From: Rickettsia endosymbiont of Cardiosporidium cionae
Lineage (GTDB): Bacteria > Pseudomonadota > Alphaproteobacteria > Rickettsiales > Rickettsiaceae
Assembly (NCBI RefSeq): GCF_015476335.1
Contig: NZ_JADAQY010000001.1
Coordinates: forward strand, 2,099-66,098
Direction: 5' to 3'
DNA: 64,000 bases
Part shown: positions 11,101-17,293 of the stretch, one piece after another
Numbering within the stretch: position 1 is the first letter of the stretch
Layout: each line of letters opens with the position of its first letter
Translations under genes and position numbers: made by a program
Notes under the pieces: model-generated
Seen by the model: only the letters and a program-made list of their open reading frames with translations
Databases searched by the model: none
Told to the model about the DNA's origin: nothing

Positions 11101-13755
11101 TCTATTTTTAGTTTAAATAATCTCGGGAATTTTTTTAGTAATTTTTGGGAAGGACTTGAGCGGCAGCAAGAAAAACTCAATAAGAGTGCTGATGAAATGT
11201 TTAAGTCAGAAGCAGGTCTAGAATCTAGAATTGCAGGAGATATAGAGAGGGAAAAATATAGAGATCAAGCAATTGAAGACGGAAAAAAATTATGGAATGA
11301 CCCTAGTAGAAGCACATTGAATCAAGTGATTGGTAGTGCTTCTATATTTGGTGGTACTACGGTGCATCTGGTAGGAAGCTTGTTAGGTGAAATTATATCA
11401 AGTATACCTGTAGTTAGAGAAGTTCTTGGAGGATTGATACTTGTATCTGACGGGATAGTAGAAATATTTTTACCGGATACCTTAAGAGAGTTCGGAGATG
11501 AGATAAGAAGTGAGTTTGCTAAAGATAGCATATTAGGTAAATATAATATCAATATGTATGATACTGCTACATCTTTATTATCTCAAGGGATAGCAAATAA
11601 ATTGCTATTCAGCGGCATAAAAAAAATTATCAGTGATACTAGTAATCGTAGTTCTACAGGCGGTAATCCTAGCTCTACAAGGGGTAATCCTAGCTCTACA
11701 CGAGACAATCCCAAAATAAATACGGATAATATAAAGAATACAAACAATACCAAGATAAATACGGATAATAGAACTAGTACAACTAATAAGAATCTTAATG
11801 ATTCTAGAACCAACACAACTAGTACGACTAATAAGAATCCAAACAATACCAAGATAAATACGGATAATATAAAGAATACAAACAATACCAAGATAAATAC
11901 GGATAATAGAACTAGTACAACTAATAAGAATAATAATACAGATGTTGACCTGAGTAATATCAAACAACATGAAATCAAGAAGAGTGATGTAGTTTATAAA
12001 GAAAATCAAAAGTTGGGTGGTGGTAGTGATAGCAATGTAAAAAATGCGGATATTAGATCAAATGAGAGAATAAATGCTAATAAAACTATAGATCCTGATA
12101 ACGTTCTCTTAGATACAGCCACAAAAGAGAAATTAACTCCGCAAGAAATAGATTCACTCAAAAAAGCTATAAATGATACAAATACAGAGAAAATTGTTAA
12201 AAGACCTGAGGCAAAAACTGAATCAAATATAGATATTAACAAAAATTCAAAAATTACTGAGCAGAAGACTAATACTACCGAATCCAAACCAGAACCCAAG
12301 TCAGAGTCTGCTAACAAGACTAATAAAAATAGCAATGCTGAGAAATCCGCTGAGAAATCCGCTGAGAAATCCGCTGGGAAGACTGCTGAAAAGCCTACTA
12401 AAAAGACAAAGCCTGGTGAAACCGAGCTAAAGACTAACGAAAAGCCTCGTGCTAAAAAGGCCAGTGAAAAGGCCAAGGATCCTAACCCCAAGTCAGATGC
12501 TGTTGATGGGTCTAATACAAAGCCTAACGAAAAACCTAGTGCTGATAAGGGCAATGAAAAGCCTAAGACTGAGAAGGTCCGCACTGAGGAGTCTACTACA
12601 AATCCTAACGAAAAGCCTAGTGCTAAAAAGGCCAATGAAAAGCCTAAGACTGAGAAGGTCCACACTGAGGAGACTAATAAAAAGACCAGTGAAAAGGCCA
12701 AGGATCCTAACCCCAAGTCAGATACTAAACCCAAGTCAGAGTCTGCCAACAAGTCTACTAAAGAGACAAAGCCTGGTGAAACTGAGCTAAAGCCTAACGA
12801 AAAGCCCAATGCTAGTAATACCAATGCTAGTGGAAACAAAAAGTTAGATTCTAATAGGGTTCGTAGAACGCCATTTGAATATATCACAGAAGAAATAAGA
12901 ATACTTGCAGAATCAGCTGACAAGGTGGCTTTTAGAAAGACATTCAAAAAGATAAGAAATAATAAAATCTTTAAAGATTTTGTGCCAAAATATCACAAGA
13001 TACTAGATAACTTCCGTAACAATGTCATCTCATATATGCCAGAAACTTTTGGACCTTCTGAGAGTATGTTGATAAAAAAATTCTGTTCTAAACTTACTGA
13101 AGTTCTGGATCTTAGAGAGGAGTTGAGGCCATTGTCTAATGCCATTAATTTTGGTAATAGATTGAATAAAACGCAGTTAGAACATGCCGCATCTATAATC
13201 GAAAAAAAACTTACTGATTTAGGAAACAAAATAGGATCGAGCAGTGAATTTTCGAATTTAAATGAAGTGAGTATGAGTACCAATAGACCATTTGTGATAA
13301 AAAATAAAGAAATCATAAAACGTGAGCATGTAGATAGACATGTAAGGGGAACCGCGGCAGAAGCAGAAGAATTGGCAAGACATAGGGCTCTAACTGAAAA
13401 TCTACAAGATGGAGATATAAGAACTGTTATAGTAGGAGAAGAAAATATGTATTCTCTGATAAGAAGGGCATCAGATTTAGGCTATGATAAATTGATAGAC
13501 TTACATTCAATGAAGGAGGGTTTTGGTTTAAATATAAGAATTAGATTGTACGAAGCTGAACTAAATAGTATAGTTGCATTTAAAAAGGTAGGTGGAGAGT
13601 TGGTTAGAACAAGGCAATTTAATTGTTTTATGGTTAGATTTTGTAAATGTAGTGATACCAAAAGATTCATGGTAGAAACTGCTTATCCTGAATACAGAAA
13701 TATATTTAATAAAATTAATGAGGTAATTCATTATGGCGATCAAAATGTCCGGTGA
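2185..13755 (+). CDS. giant SecA-motor polymorphic toxin-like protein, 3,856 residues
   Basis: The start ATG has AGAGG upstream. Visible order: residues 1-220, Ser/Asn/Asp-rich and probably disordered; about 230-1270, Leu/Ile-rich helical solenoid of HEAT/ARM character; about 1280-1800, a SecA-type DEAD motor with GEGKS (1313-1317), DEVD (1417-1420), GMTGTLG (1603-1609), GRGTD (1723-1727) and GRTSRQGQPG (from 1759); TPR-like motif near 1969-2000; hydrophobic helices 2138-2220; five 8-residue repeats 2253-2292; Lys/Ala/Glu-rich helices to about 2800; hydrophobic pre-toxin-like segment 3045-3150; Asn/Thr/Lys linker, then Lys/Pro linker to 3550; C-terminal domain 3557-3856 with HVDRH (3715-3719) and TAYP (3832-3835). 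Far longer than housekeeping SecA (about 900), it lacks a recognisable SecA tail. The end overlaps a candidate immunity gene by 23 bp. A secreted or self-translocating polymorphic toxin is my inference; the SecA-like motor is directly visible. Confidence 0.85.
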   Translation: MPITEVSSATSEVSKKSYNKEKNSFSHIEKNQDFIRNENSKYQNNSDLRSNNSVNNGEYVVISDDLSESSYINVSSDRSDSKVTDKANIRNNNPPIFREEFISSKQEQVLVSDYDDSDISEKKIGVRLDRDLSSASNVEFISQNNNFAPNKFTNGSSTSSRKDQVYSFRTTKFIQRSQNSASNESSNCRTDFATKEKEKIEIQIDPLSDTKISEDQILKNIDYQRLKYLNQYKDELKKRYYSDHFMESVLDGKMEDKSYKYFSNLSSQSSFLEVEIRSVISESKIIITPVENKDKVRASLIIKKLSNTTAIAIYNNPLGIEISKELQQYMLVVMNKKLSRDKENKINLELLDLHYKQTDINEDSKIYVIETLKILSDLAIEELNRETIIKKLEALQSQDIETLRSNQLLIYKIYEKAGEEKYLNELQDKKASYSSIDILLSKIGSFGESKILNHLSMALLEDSLIDKKYEAIWDDIIDFMSNNEVIIKKSKITILVFENLLSRLENYHLNEESNALLQDDILNVITKYLKLNLSRELSIDHIECLIVNIAKTCVDSEANSYLIDGILSTILSIVSNISILQDKVSFKGFEKEFLSIVLDESVYEESRVLILEIVNKLSFDSSAGFSKLLDRLYNILNKIDKSAISNSELLPKELSLILDLVEKTLLETKEGIAKDNIESLYEIMIRLVGEDNFNNAVVWNIINYCFSLGVGLDSERIITVFNQLSKTKLLENHNILKALNACITNTNKVHLFSEGIIKKLCSIGTYNKSINIREYALLVIKNFLSNAFADKEISSTISNEIYYMICSRSSGNIIYHENDLKLLGINTEIVNILISNISPDFDEDLLNSLLKLNYHSEECFNLLNNIISSFSLSEIAIKRVIEYTSASKNFYHVISHLSNNCGSLSNESQNSIKKLLFIEEVIILNKEKDKKDVIRDIKDALIKDSELVISSNLLKFLNDILSDEGALLKKEILEIINIVFKSKRYLDFSIAENISNLIFSKKLDLEEYKQAIMLLNSLVESNNYGSQLIMNLLKMESSVNTQTSLALLCCKGYGKVAISTKEQDLKKNVQDLLTKLLPVLNNLEFRIHEDIVKDLKYECDILLKCKDWVVGLSNFLARENNKVQDRWHRIDLIRFTESIRLINQYAIEASLSEVDGVNVVDVFNNYDSEIWLDKINQIFNNNKLRGSSSLDIEALLKNFKEINIKDNPNIESLSKEYEEKLLLIEKKFNGYSFILSNTDKKILNWSISEIQSWSVIVKNKSDLVYDHMDEVLSVLKTANILINSQEIRTTQLLSIISVIYAKDSGRLLEIHTGEGKSLITAMLAIIMALQGKNVDVVTSSSVLAKRDSESSKKLFDLFDLRCVYNANNVVSEEEYKLCYQNQIIYSDVSLFQYDILREEYKGTVTRDGRKFDVVLVDEVDSMLIEEAGKIAKLSTPIPSTEYLTPLFAAISSHYKLLLCQMEENNLVFDKAVESAVKDHMVNYIKSLLSYKGEQEALTIVIPSHLRMFVESQIEDWVSSLFKAYFMDEGRDYLIIEDPVTKARMIVPVDYENTGIVQNNMHWENGLHQFLQVKHRVSVTPISISTSFISNVSYFKKYGKSIYGMTGTLGSDSSKELLKKTYNIDTLNIPRFKEKQFIELPPVLSQNRKEWLFNIASAAIFEYKKGRATLIILQTINDTSNLHKLLEDTYKGKISLYARSDNEYEETSLEADSGDLVIATNLAGRGTDIKISNRVESAGGLHVIIGYLPVNLRVEQQAFGRTSRQGQPGTGQLILNLLRERSNLDPLIKCGEISKDSELSIDILRYNRDQKEASRLRGIKNKTLLEIEFKDKLFNNFNNTIYKQVKKRSDNYYILQQVEESWGLWLKSSFVDITNSYDSEFEVENSLEDLSDISGSEKEQELEREIVIYDEKDYRPYRKKFQTEIGIAIEKSFATFKSEILVKNINDILVNPSLLVGISFSPITTKKNELLEKAIDLDSNFSFAAHYNLAYLQLNQNDTNRKNDSELVSDAFMNLVESKKQIEAVVIPQFEYTKTVLSDTSLDRNDISTQMDSKIFILQEYIKKIDNNLEKIQEISKKDEKRTASAKSIINVASVSRLSEVVNDNNKTNDNNKTNDIEELERFGVRRIFEVGSRRPKRNFWSAIGMAILSIAQIAIGTLLALGTWGTSTLAGIAFITSGLQDAWQAIRAFAGKIDIKWGGWLISKGITLAINGILMGVDKIKEFFGNFKTWLSEGWDKAKNLFGGIKSVAGTLASEGVKAVTSEGAKAAASEGIKVSLSEGAKAVVNEGVKAAAGQLIEKTAGELAKEALKGVIKTVVQDQVVSFVQGKVKDIISHGFDDVVEDKVEEAIHNVELILDKESVNQKLKLIIAIDNIYRSNNFEKAIGKSLQRKLKDNRIFSTLMQLGQAAASAVSNKYLGLEAKNQNVRNINDGIKQSESAIGGTYESIDKAKGINKTQVNELSSEASNLAESAGKLKNAQLDAHKATIKSIGAQAAISGGFAVVSGAVKLGKANKLRTQLANLVESTIENFRTPSITEILYVRYLRNRALSKEDCEEIVIILKTQGVIIEEYKICGDKLILDNHVTKAISGYEELSSNVNSEKNSKKINPSSAISRIDFGKYNKKKAHIISAIEEIHRNFSDISISGKLSSVKANIMNIISSGVYQVAHSAVHSFCDVGVGTGKALIDSIITDIKHKEEEKATEQSVEYLKAKASNAKKVANEGKAKIDAVEKAKEELEKQAKAKKVANEGKAKAANAKEDKAKQEQLDNTINKWFKGEKLSEEEIKSLKESKVICSSDANNEQDNTTANTTNDNNTTSAPKGPSADTDNAIEKPGNNITEDTSEKEKLPTAEEKKQLWMITLKRAEGYPLNNEDLALLAKYPVTWEGIKRDFRNAANNIKDASNEILQLACAYVKGVGGRLETVFERIARKLELDKEITPEQQEKDHIIFKLYEDYPLTPEERKFLDDNTPESIFSLNNLGNFFSNFWEGLERQQEKLNKSADEMFKSEAGLESRIAGDIEREKYRDQAIEDGKKLWNDPSRSTLNQVIGSASIFGGTTVHLVGSLLGEIISSIPVVREVLGGLILVSDGIVEIFLPDTLREFGDEIRSEFAKDSILGKYNINMYDTATSLLSQGIANKLLFSGIKKIISDTSNRSSTGGNPSSTRGNPSSTRDNPKINTDNIKNTNNTKINTDNRTSTTNKNLNDSRTNTTSTTNKNPNNTKINTDNIKNTNNTKINTDNRTSTTNKNNNTDVDLSNIKQHEIKKSDVVYKENQKLGGGSDSNVKNADIRSNERINANKTIDPDNVLLDTATKEKLTPQEIDSLKKAINDTNTEKIVKRPEAKTESNIDINKNSKITEQKTNTTESKPEPKSESANKTNKNSNAEKSAEKSAEKSAGKTAEKPTKKTKPGETELKTNEKPRAKKASEKAKDPNPKSDAVDGSNTKPNEKPSADKGNEKPKTEKVRTEESTTNPNEKPSAKKANEKPKTEKVHTEETNKKTSEKAKDPNPKSDTKPKSESANKSTKETKPGETELKPNEKPNASNTNASGNKKLDSNRVRRTPFEYITEEIRILAESADKVAFRKTFKKIRNNKIFKDFVPKYHKILDNFRNNVISYMPETFGPSESMLIKKFCSKLTEVLDLREELRPLSNAINFGNRLNKTQLEHAASIIEKKLTDLGNKIGSSSEFSNLNEVSMSTNRPFVIKNKEIIKREHVDRHVRGTAAEAEELARHRALTENLQDGDIRTVIVGEENMYSLIRRASDLGYDKLIDLHSMKEGFGLNIRIRLYEAELNSIVAFKKVGGELVRTRQFNCFMVRFCKCSDTKRFMVETAYPEYRNIFNKINEVIHYGDQNVR
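8941..9060 (+). repeat. five 24-bp tandem repeats inside the giant gene
   Basis: Five in-frame 24-bp units encode variants of (A/T/L/V)-S-E-G-(V/A/I)-K-A-x, residues 2253-2292 of the giant protein. The third unit is the most divergent. They follow the hydrophobic helices at 2138-2220 and look like amphipathic helix repeats. Confidence 0.8.
11716..11940 (+). repeat. Asn/Thr/Lys linker repeat array at the cassette boundary
   Basis: Imperfect tandem repeats built from ATACGGATAAT, AACAATACCAAGATAAAT and ACTAGTACAACTAATAAGAAT encode a linker of INTDN, KNTNNT and TSTTNKN motifs. Related units reappear at about 14466-14600 at the head of the downstream cassette. The array therefore marks the recombination boundary between the common N-terminal body and the exchangeable C-terminal module. 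Confidence 0.8.
11911..12925 (+). repeat. 1,015-bp direct repeat, copy 1
   Basis: By eye this segment matches 14565-15579 base for base at a constant offset of 2,654 bp; the first downstream mismatch is T at 12926 against G at 15580. It encodes the rest of the Asn-rich linker, the Lys/Pro-rich linker and the first residues of the toxin domain. Confidence 0.88.
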
Positions 13756-14476
13756 TGAGATAGAAATTTGTGATGATAAATATAGTAAAATATCTGATTT
13801 GATAACCTATACATCTGATGGAAATACTGTAAAGTATGCATTAGATAGTGTCGTACTCAATGAATATTCTATAGGAGATAGAGATAAATTAGATGCTATT
13901 ATTACTCAAGCGAGAGAAGTCAATCAATTACAACCATTTCCTGGTAGATGGATTTTAGATAATTTAGGCCACTATACAGAAGATACCCCAGCAGAGCAAG
14001 ATGAAAATAGAGGATATAAAAGATTCAAAGAATTATATGATGAGCTTGAAAGGGTATATGCTGAGCATAACCTGCCTGAATCAGCAGGTATGGGTATAAA
14101 AGAATTGAAAGTAAAATATAAAAAATTAGGCGATTTTTTTGCTAGCCTTTATGTTCACTGGGATGGTGAAGCAGAGTCTACTATTAGTAAGCGCTATTGC
14201 TCTGATAGTTGCTTTATGTGGAAATTACGTAAAATCTTAGACCAAGCTAAGGAGGTGTTAAAGATGGAGCCATTCCCCTATTTATTTATATGTGAAAATG
14301 TAGATAGAGAGCATATATGGGGTGAAGAGGGCTATGTAAGTGGTAAGATGAAAGAAAAGTCATACGAATGGCTAGAAAGTATAATCCCCGTGATAGAAAA
14401 AGTGCTAGAAGAATCCCCTATCCAAGTCACTGGAGAAGAATGGGAGATATACGAAAGCACTGATATATACGGATAA
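13733..14476 (+). CDS. candidate immunity protein for the giant toxin (copy 1)
   Basis: 247 residues from the ATG at 13733, which overlaps the toxin stop by 23 bp; an ATG at 13745 (starting MSGDE) aligns with the paralogue and is an equally good start. It is acidic, has no signal peptide or membrane segment, and looks cytoplasmic. It contains two related halves: the 'QAREVNQLQPFPG' block near residue 60 is echoed by 'QAKEVLKMEPFPY' near residue 177. A close paralogue follows the second toxin cassette at 16390. Position directly after the toxin end, translational overlap and co-variation with the toxin support an immunity role by analogy with Rhs and CDI systems; no known immunity family was recognised. 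Its last codons and stop (14463-14476) are made from the linker repeat ATACGGATAAT. Confidence 0.7.
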   Translation: MAIKMSGDEIEICDDKYSKISDLITYTSDGNTVKYALDSVVLNEYSIGDRDKLDAIITQAREVNQLQPFPGRWILDNLGHYTEDTPAEQDENRGYKRFKELYDELERVYAEHNLPESAGMGIKELKVKYKKLGDFFASLYVHWDGEAESTISKRYCSDSCFMWKLRKILDQAKEVLKMEPFPYLFICENVDREHIWGEEGYVSGKMKEKSYEWLESIIPVIEKVLEESPIQVTGEEWEIYESTDIYG

Positions 14477-14564
14477 TACAACTAGTACAACTAATAAGAA
14501 TCCAAACAATCCCAAAATAAATACGGATAATATAAAGAATACTAAGGTCCATGCAGATAATACA

Positions 14565-15579
14565 ACTAGTACAACTAATAAGAATAATAATACAGATGTT
14601 GACCTGAGTAATATCAAACAACATGAAATCAAGAAGAGTGATGTAGTTTATAAAGAAAATCAAAAGTTGGGTGGTGGTAGTGATAGCAATGTAAAAAATG
14701 CGGATATTAGATCAAATGAGAGAATAAATGCTAATAAAACTATAGATCCTGATAACGTTCTCTTAGATACAGCCACAAAAGAGAAATTAACTCCGCAAGA
14801 AATAGATTCACTCAAAAAAGCTATAAATGATACAAATACAGAGAAAATTGTTAAAAGACCTGAGGCAAAAACTGAATCAAATATAGATATTAACAAAAAT
14901 TCAAAAATTACTGAGCAGAAGACTAATACTACCGAATCCAAACCAGAACCCAAGTCAGAGTCTGCTAACAAGACTAATAAAAATAGCAATGCTGAGAAAT
15001 CCGCTGAGAAATCCGCTGAGAAATCCGCTGGGAAGACTGCTGAAAAGCCTACTAAAAAGACAAAGCCTGGTGAAACCGAGCTAAAGACTAACGAAAAGCC
15101 TCGTGCTAAAAAGGCCAGTGAAAAGGCCAAGGATCCTAACCCCAAGTCAGATGCTGTTGATGGGTCTAATACAAAGCCTAACGAAAAACCTAGTGCTGAT
15201 AAGGGCAATGAAAAGCCTAAGACTGAGAAGGTCCGCACTGAGGAGTCTACTACAAATCCTAACGAAAAGCCTAGTGCTAAAAAGGCCAATGAAAAGCCTA
15301 AGACTGAGAAGGTCCACACTGAGGAGACTAATAAAAAGACCAGTGAAAAGGCCAAGGATCCTAACCCCAAGTCAGATACTAAACCCAAGTCAGAGTCTGC
15401 CAACAAGTCTACTAAAGAGACAAAGCCTGGTGAAACTGAGCTAAAGCCTAACGAAAAGCCCAATGCTAGTAATACCAATGCTAGTGGAAACAAAAAGTTA
15501 GATTCTAATAGGGTTCGTAGAACGCCATTTGAATATATCACAGAAGAAATAAGAATACTTGCAGAATCAGCTGACAAGG
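14565..15579 (+). repeat. 1,015-bp direct repeat, copy 2
   Basis: Second copy of the 11911-12925 sequence, with no difference found by eye. Recombination between the copies would remove the resident toxin end and immunity gene and fuse the downstream toxin domain in frame onto the giant protein. Confidence 0.88.
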
Positions 15580-16397
15580 GGGCTTTTAGAAAGACATTCA
15601 ACAAGATAAGAAATAATAAATTTTTTAAAGATTTGGTGCCAAAATATCACAAGATACTAGATAACTTCCGTAACAATGTCGTATCATATATGCCAGAAAC
15701 TTTTGGACCTTCTGAGAGTATGTTGATAAAAAAATTCTGTTCTAAACTTACTGAAGTCCTGGATCTTAGAAAGGAGTTGAGGCCACTTGTAAATAAACGT
15801 AAAAATCCAAGATATATAGAAAAATCATCAAATGAATTGCGTATATATGAAATTGATACAAAACTTACTGATTTAGGAAACAAAATAGAATCGAGCAGTG
15901 AATTTTCGAATTTAAATGAAGTGAGTATGAGTACCAATAGACCATTTGTGATAAAAAATAAAGAAATCATAAAACGTGAGCATGTAGATAGACATGTAAG
16001 TGGAACCGTGGCGGAGGCAGAAGAATTGGCAAGACATAGGGCTATAACCGAAAATATAAAGGAAGGTGCTATAAGAACGGTTATGGTAGGAGAAGAAAAT
16101 ATGTATTCTCTGATAAGAAGGGCATCAGATTTAGGCTATGATAAATTGATAGAGTTACATTCAATGAAAAATGGCTTTGGTTTAAATATAAGAATTAGAT
16201 TGTACGAAGCTGAACTAGCTGATATAGTTGCCTTTCAAAAGATAGGTGGAGAGTTGGTTAGAACAAGGCAATTTAATTGTTTTATGGTTAGATTTTGTAA
16301 ATGCAGTGATACCAAAAGATTCATGGTAGAAACTGCTTATCCTGATTTTAGAAAATCTTTTGTTAATGATGTTAGTATGGTAATTGAATATGAATAA
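14667..16397 (+). CDS. orphan C-terminal toxin cassette (headless copy of the giant toxin's end)
   Basis: In the same frame as the giant gene's 3' end this copy is open from 14409 to 16397, but it has no ATG or GTG start in its linker; the given start is a TTG at 14667 without a ribosome site, and the first internal Met is at residue 342 (nt 15690), inside the toxin domain. The linker equals that of the giant protein. The toxin domain keeps HVDRH and TAYP but differs in patches, most sharply where 'LSNAINFGNRLNK' becomes 'LVNKRKNPRYIEK'. It has no SecA motor or solenoid. I read it as a silent reserve cassette like the orphan modules of Rhs and CDI loci. Its stop overlaps the following immunity gene by 8 bp. 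It may be untranslated as it stands. Confidence 0.75.
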   Translation: MGGGSDSNVKNADIRSNERINANKTIDPDNVLLDTATKEKLTPQEIDSLKKAINDTNTEKIVKRPEAKTESNIDINKNSKITEQKTNTTESKPEPKSESANKTNKNSNAEKSAEKSAEKSAGKTAEKPTKKTKPGETELKTNEKPRAKKASEKAKDPNPKSDAVDGSNTKPNEKPSADKGNEKPKTEKVRTEESTTNPNEKPSAKKANEKPKTEKVHTEETNKKTSEKAKDPNPKSDTKPKSESANKSTKETKPGETELKPNEKPNASNTNASGNKKLDSNRVRRTPFEYITEEIRILAESADKGAFRKTFNKIRNNKFFKDLVPKYHKILDNFRNNVVSYMPETFGPSESMLIKKFCSKLTEVLDLRKELRPLVNKRKNPRYIEKSSNELRIYEIDTKLTDLGNKIESSSEFSNLNEVSMSTNRPFVIKNKEIIKREHVDRHVSGTVAEAEELARHRAITENIKEGAIRTVMVGEENMYSLIRRASDLGYDKLIELHSMKNGFGLNIRIRLYEAELADIVAFQKIGGELVRTRQFNCFMVRFCKCSDTKRFMVETAYPDFRKSFVNDVSMVIEYE

Positions 16398-17139
16398 TGT
16401 AAATGCAAAAATGTCTGGTAGTGATATGGAATATTATTATAAAAAATATAATAAGATATCATATATTTTAAGTCTTACTGCTGATGGAGATAGCTTGGAA
16501 TATGCATTTAGTCATGTAATACTTAATGAAAACTGCATGGGAGATAGAGATGAGCTGGATGCAATTATTACTCAAGCGAGAGAAGTCAATCAATTACAAC
16601 CATTTCCTGGAGAATGGATTTTAGAAAGTAGCGGTTGTGTTACAGAATGTACTACTTCAGAATATGATGCAAAAGAAGGCTACGAAACATTCAAAGAATT
16701 ATATGATGAGCTTGAAAGGGTATATGCTGAGCATAACCTGCCTGAATCAGCAGGTATGGGTATAAAAGAATTGAAAGTAAAATATAAAAAATTGTTTCAA
16801 TTTTTTATGTTTTTTTGTGCTCATTGGAATGGTGAAACAGAATCTATTATTAAGGAAAGATATTATATTGATAGTCGTTTTTTATGGGAATTATATAAAA
16901 TCTTAGACCAAGCTAAGGAAGTGTTAAAGATGGAGCCATTCCCATATTTATTTATATGTGAAAATGTAGATAGAGAGCATATATGGGGTGAAGAGGAATA
17001 TGTAAGTGGTAAGATGAAAGAAAAGTCATACGAATGGCTAGAAAATATAATCCCCGTGATAGAAAAAGTACTAGAAGAATCCCCTATCCAAGTCAGCGGA
17101 GAAAAATGGGAATTCTACGAAAATAATGAAGTATATTAG
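16390..17139 (+). CDS. candidate immunity protein for the orphan cassette (copy 2)
   Basis: Paralogue of the protein at 13733-14476, 249 residues from the ATG at 16390; ATG 16411 aligns with the MSG start of the first copy. Blocks such as 'AEHNLPESAGMGIKELK' and 'MEPFPYLFICENVD' are identical to copy 1. The first 30 residues, the stretch after the first PFPG motif and the middle 'FQFFMFFCAHW' region differ. This mosaic matches the expectation that each immunity protein fits its own toxin. Its end overlaps a small membrane-protein gene by 14 bp. Unlike the orphan toxin, it has its own ATG and could be expressed, which would protect the cell from kin carrying the alternative toxin; this is inference. 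Confidence 0.68.
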   Translation: MNNVNAKMSGSDMEYYYKKYNKISYILSLTADGDSLEYAFSHVILNENCMGDRDELDAIITQAREVNQLQPFPGEWILESSGCVTECTTSEYDAKEGYETFKELYDELERVYAEHNLPESAGMGIKELKVKYKKLFQFFMFFCAHWNGETESIIKERYYIDSRFLWELYKILDQAKEVLKMEPFPYLFICENVDREHIWGEEEYVSGKMKEKSYEWLENIIPVIEKVLEESPIQVSGEKWEFYENNEVY

Positions 17140-17293
17140 CTACTCACCCCCTCAAAAGATCATCCAGTATTTAAACAATTTTTACCTAAATAATATATGT
17201 AGAAAATCATTCTATAAAAAAATTTATATTATAATTTTGATATTAGTATTATTATCAATTAGCTACATGACTGTAGAAAAGAGGTTAAATTAA
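17126..17293 (+). CDS. small single-pass membrane protein, 55 residues
   Basis: The ATG at 17126 lies inside the end of the preceding immunity gene (14-bp overlap, +2 frame). The frame runs 55 codons to TAA at 17293. A Lys-rich first half is followed by one clear membrane helix (YIIILILVLLSISYM) and a short charged tail. No family is recognised. The overlap suggests translational coupling with the immunity gene. It may instead belong with the membrane TPR and metalloprotease genes just downstream. A chance open frame is possible, but the clean hydrophobic helix argues for a real gene. Confidence 0.45.
   Translation: MKYISYSPPQKIIQYLNNFYLNNICRKSFYKKIYIIILILVLLSISYMTVEKRLN

Noticed and set aside
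11716-11940. CRISPR array
   Set aside because: The repeats are irregular, in frame within a coding sequence and encode an Asn/Thr/Lys linker; no spacers of constant length.
12006-12947. Long - strand open frame (313 codons) opposite the Lys/Pro linker, repeated at 14660-15604
   Set aside because: It is a mirror of the repetitive sense codons: Leu/Ser/Phe-rich product without family features, and it exists twice only because the DNA is duplicated.
2185-13755. Housekeeping SecA
   Set aside because: The motor is embedded in a protein four times too long, lacks a recognisable SecA C-terminal tail, and is coupled to a toxin/immunity cassette.
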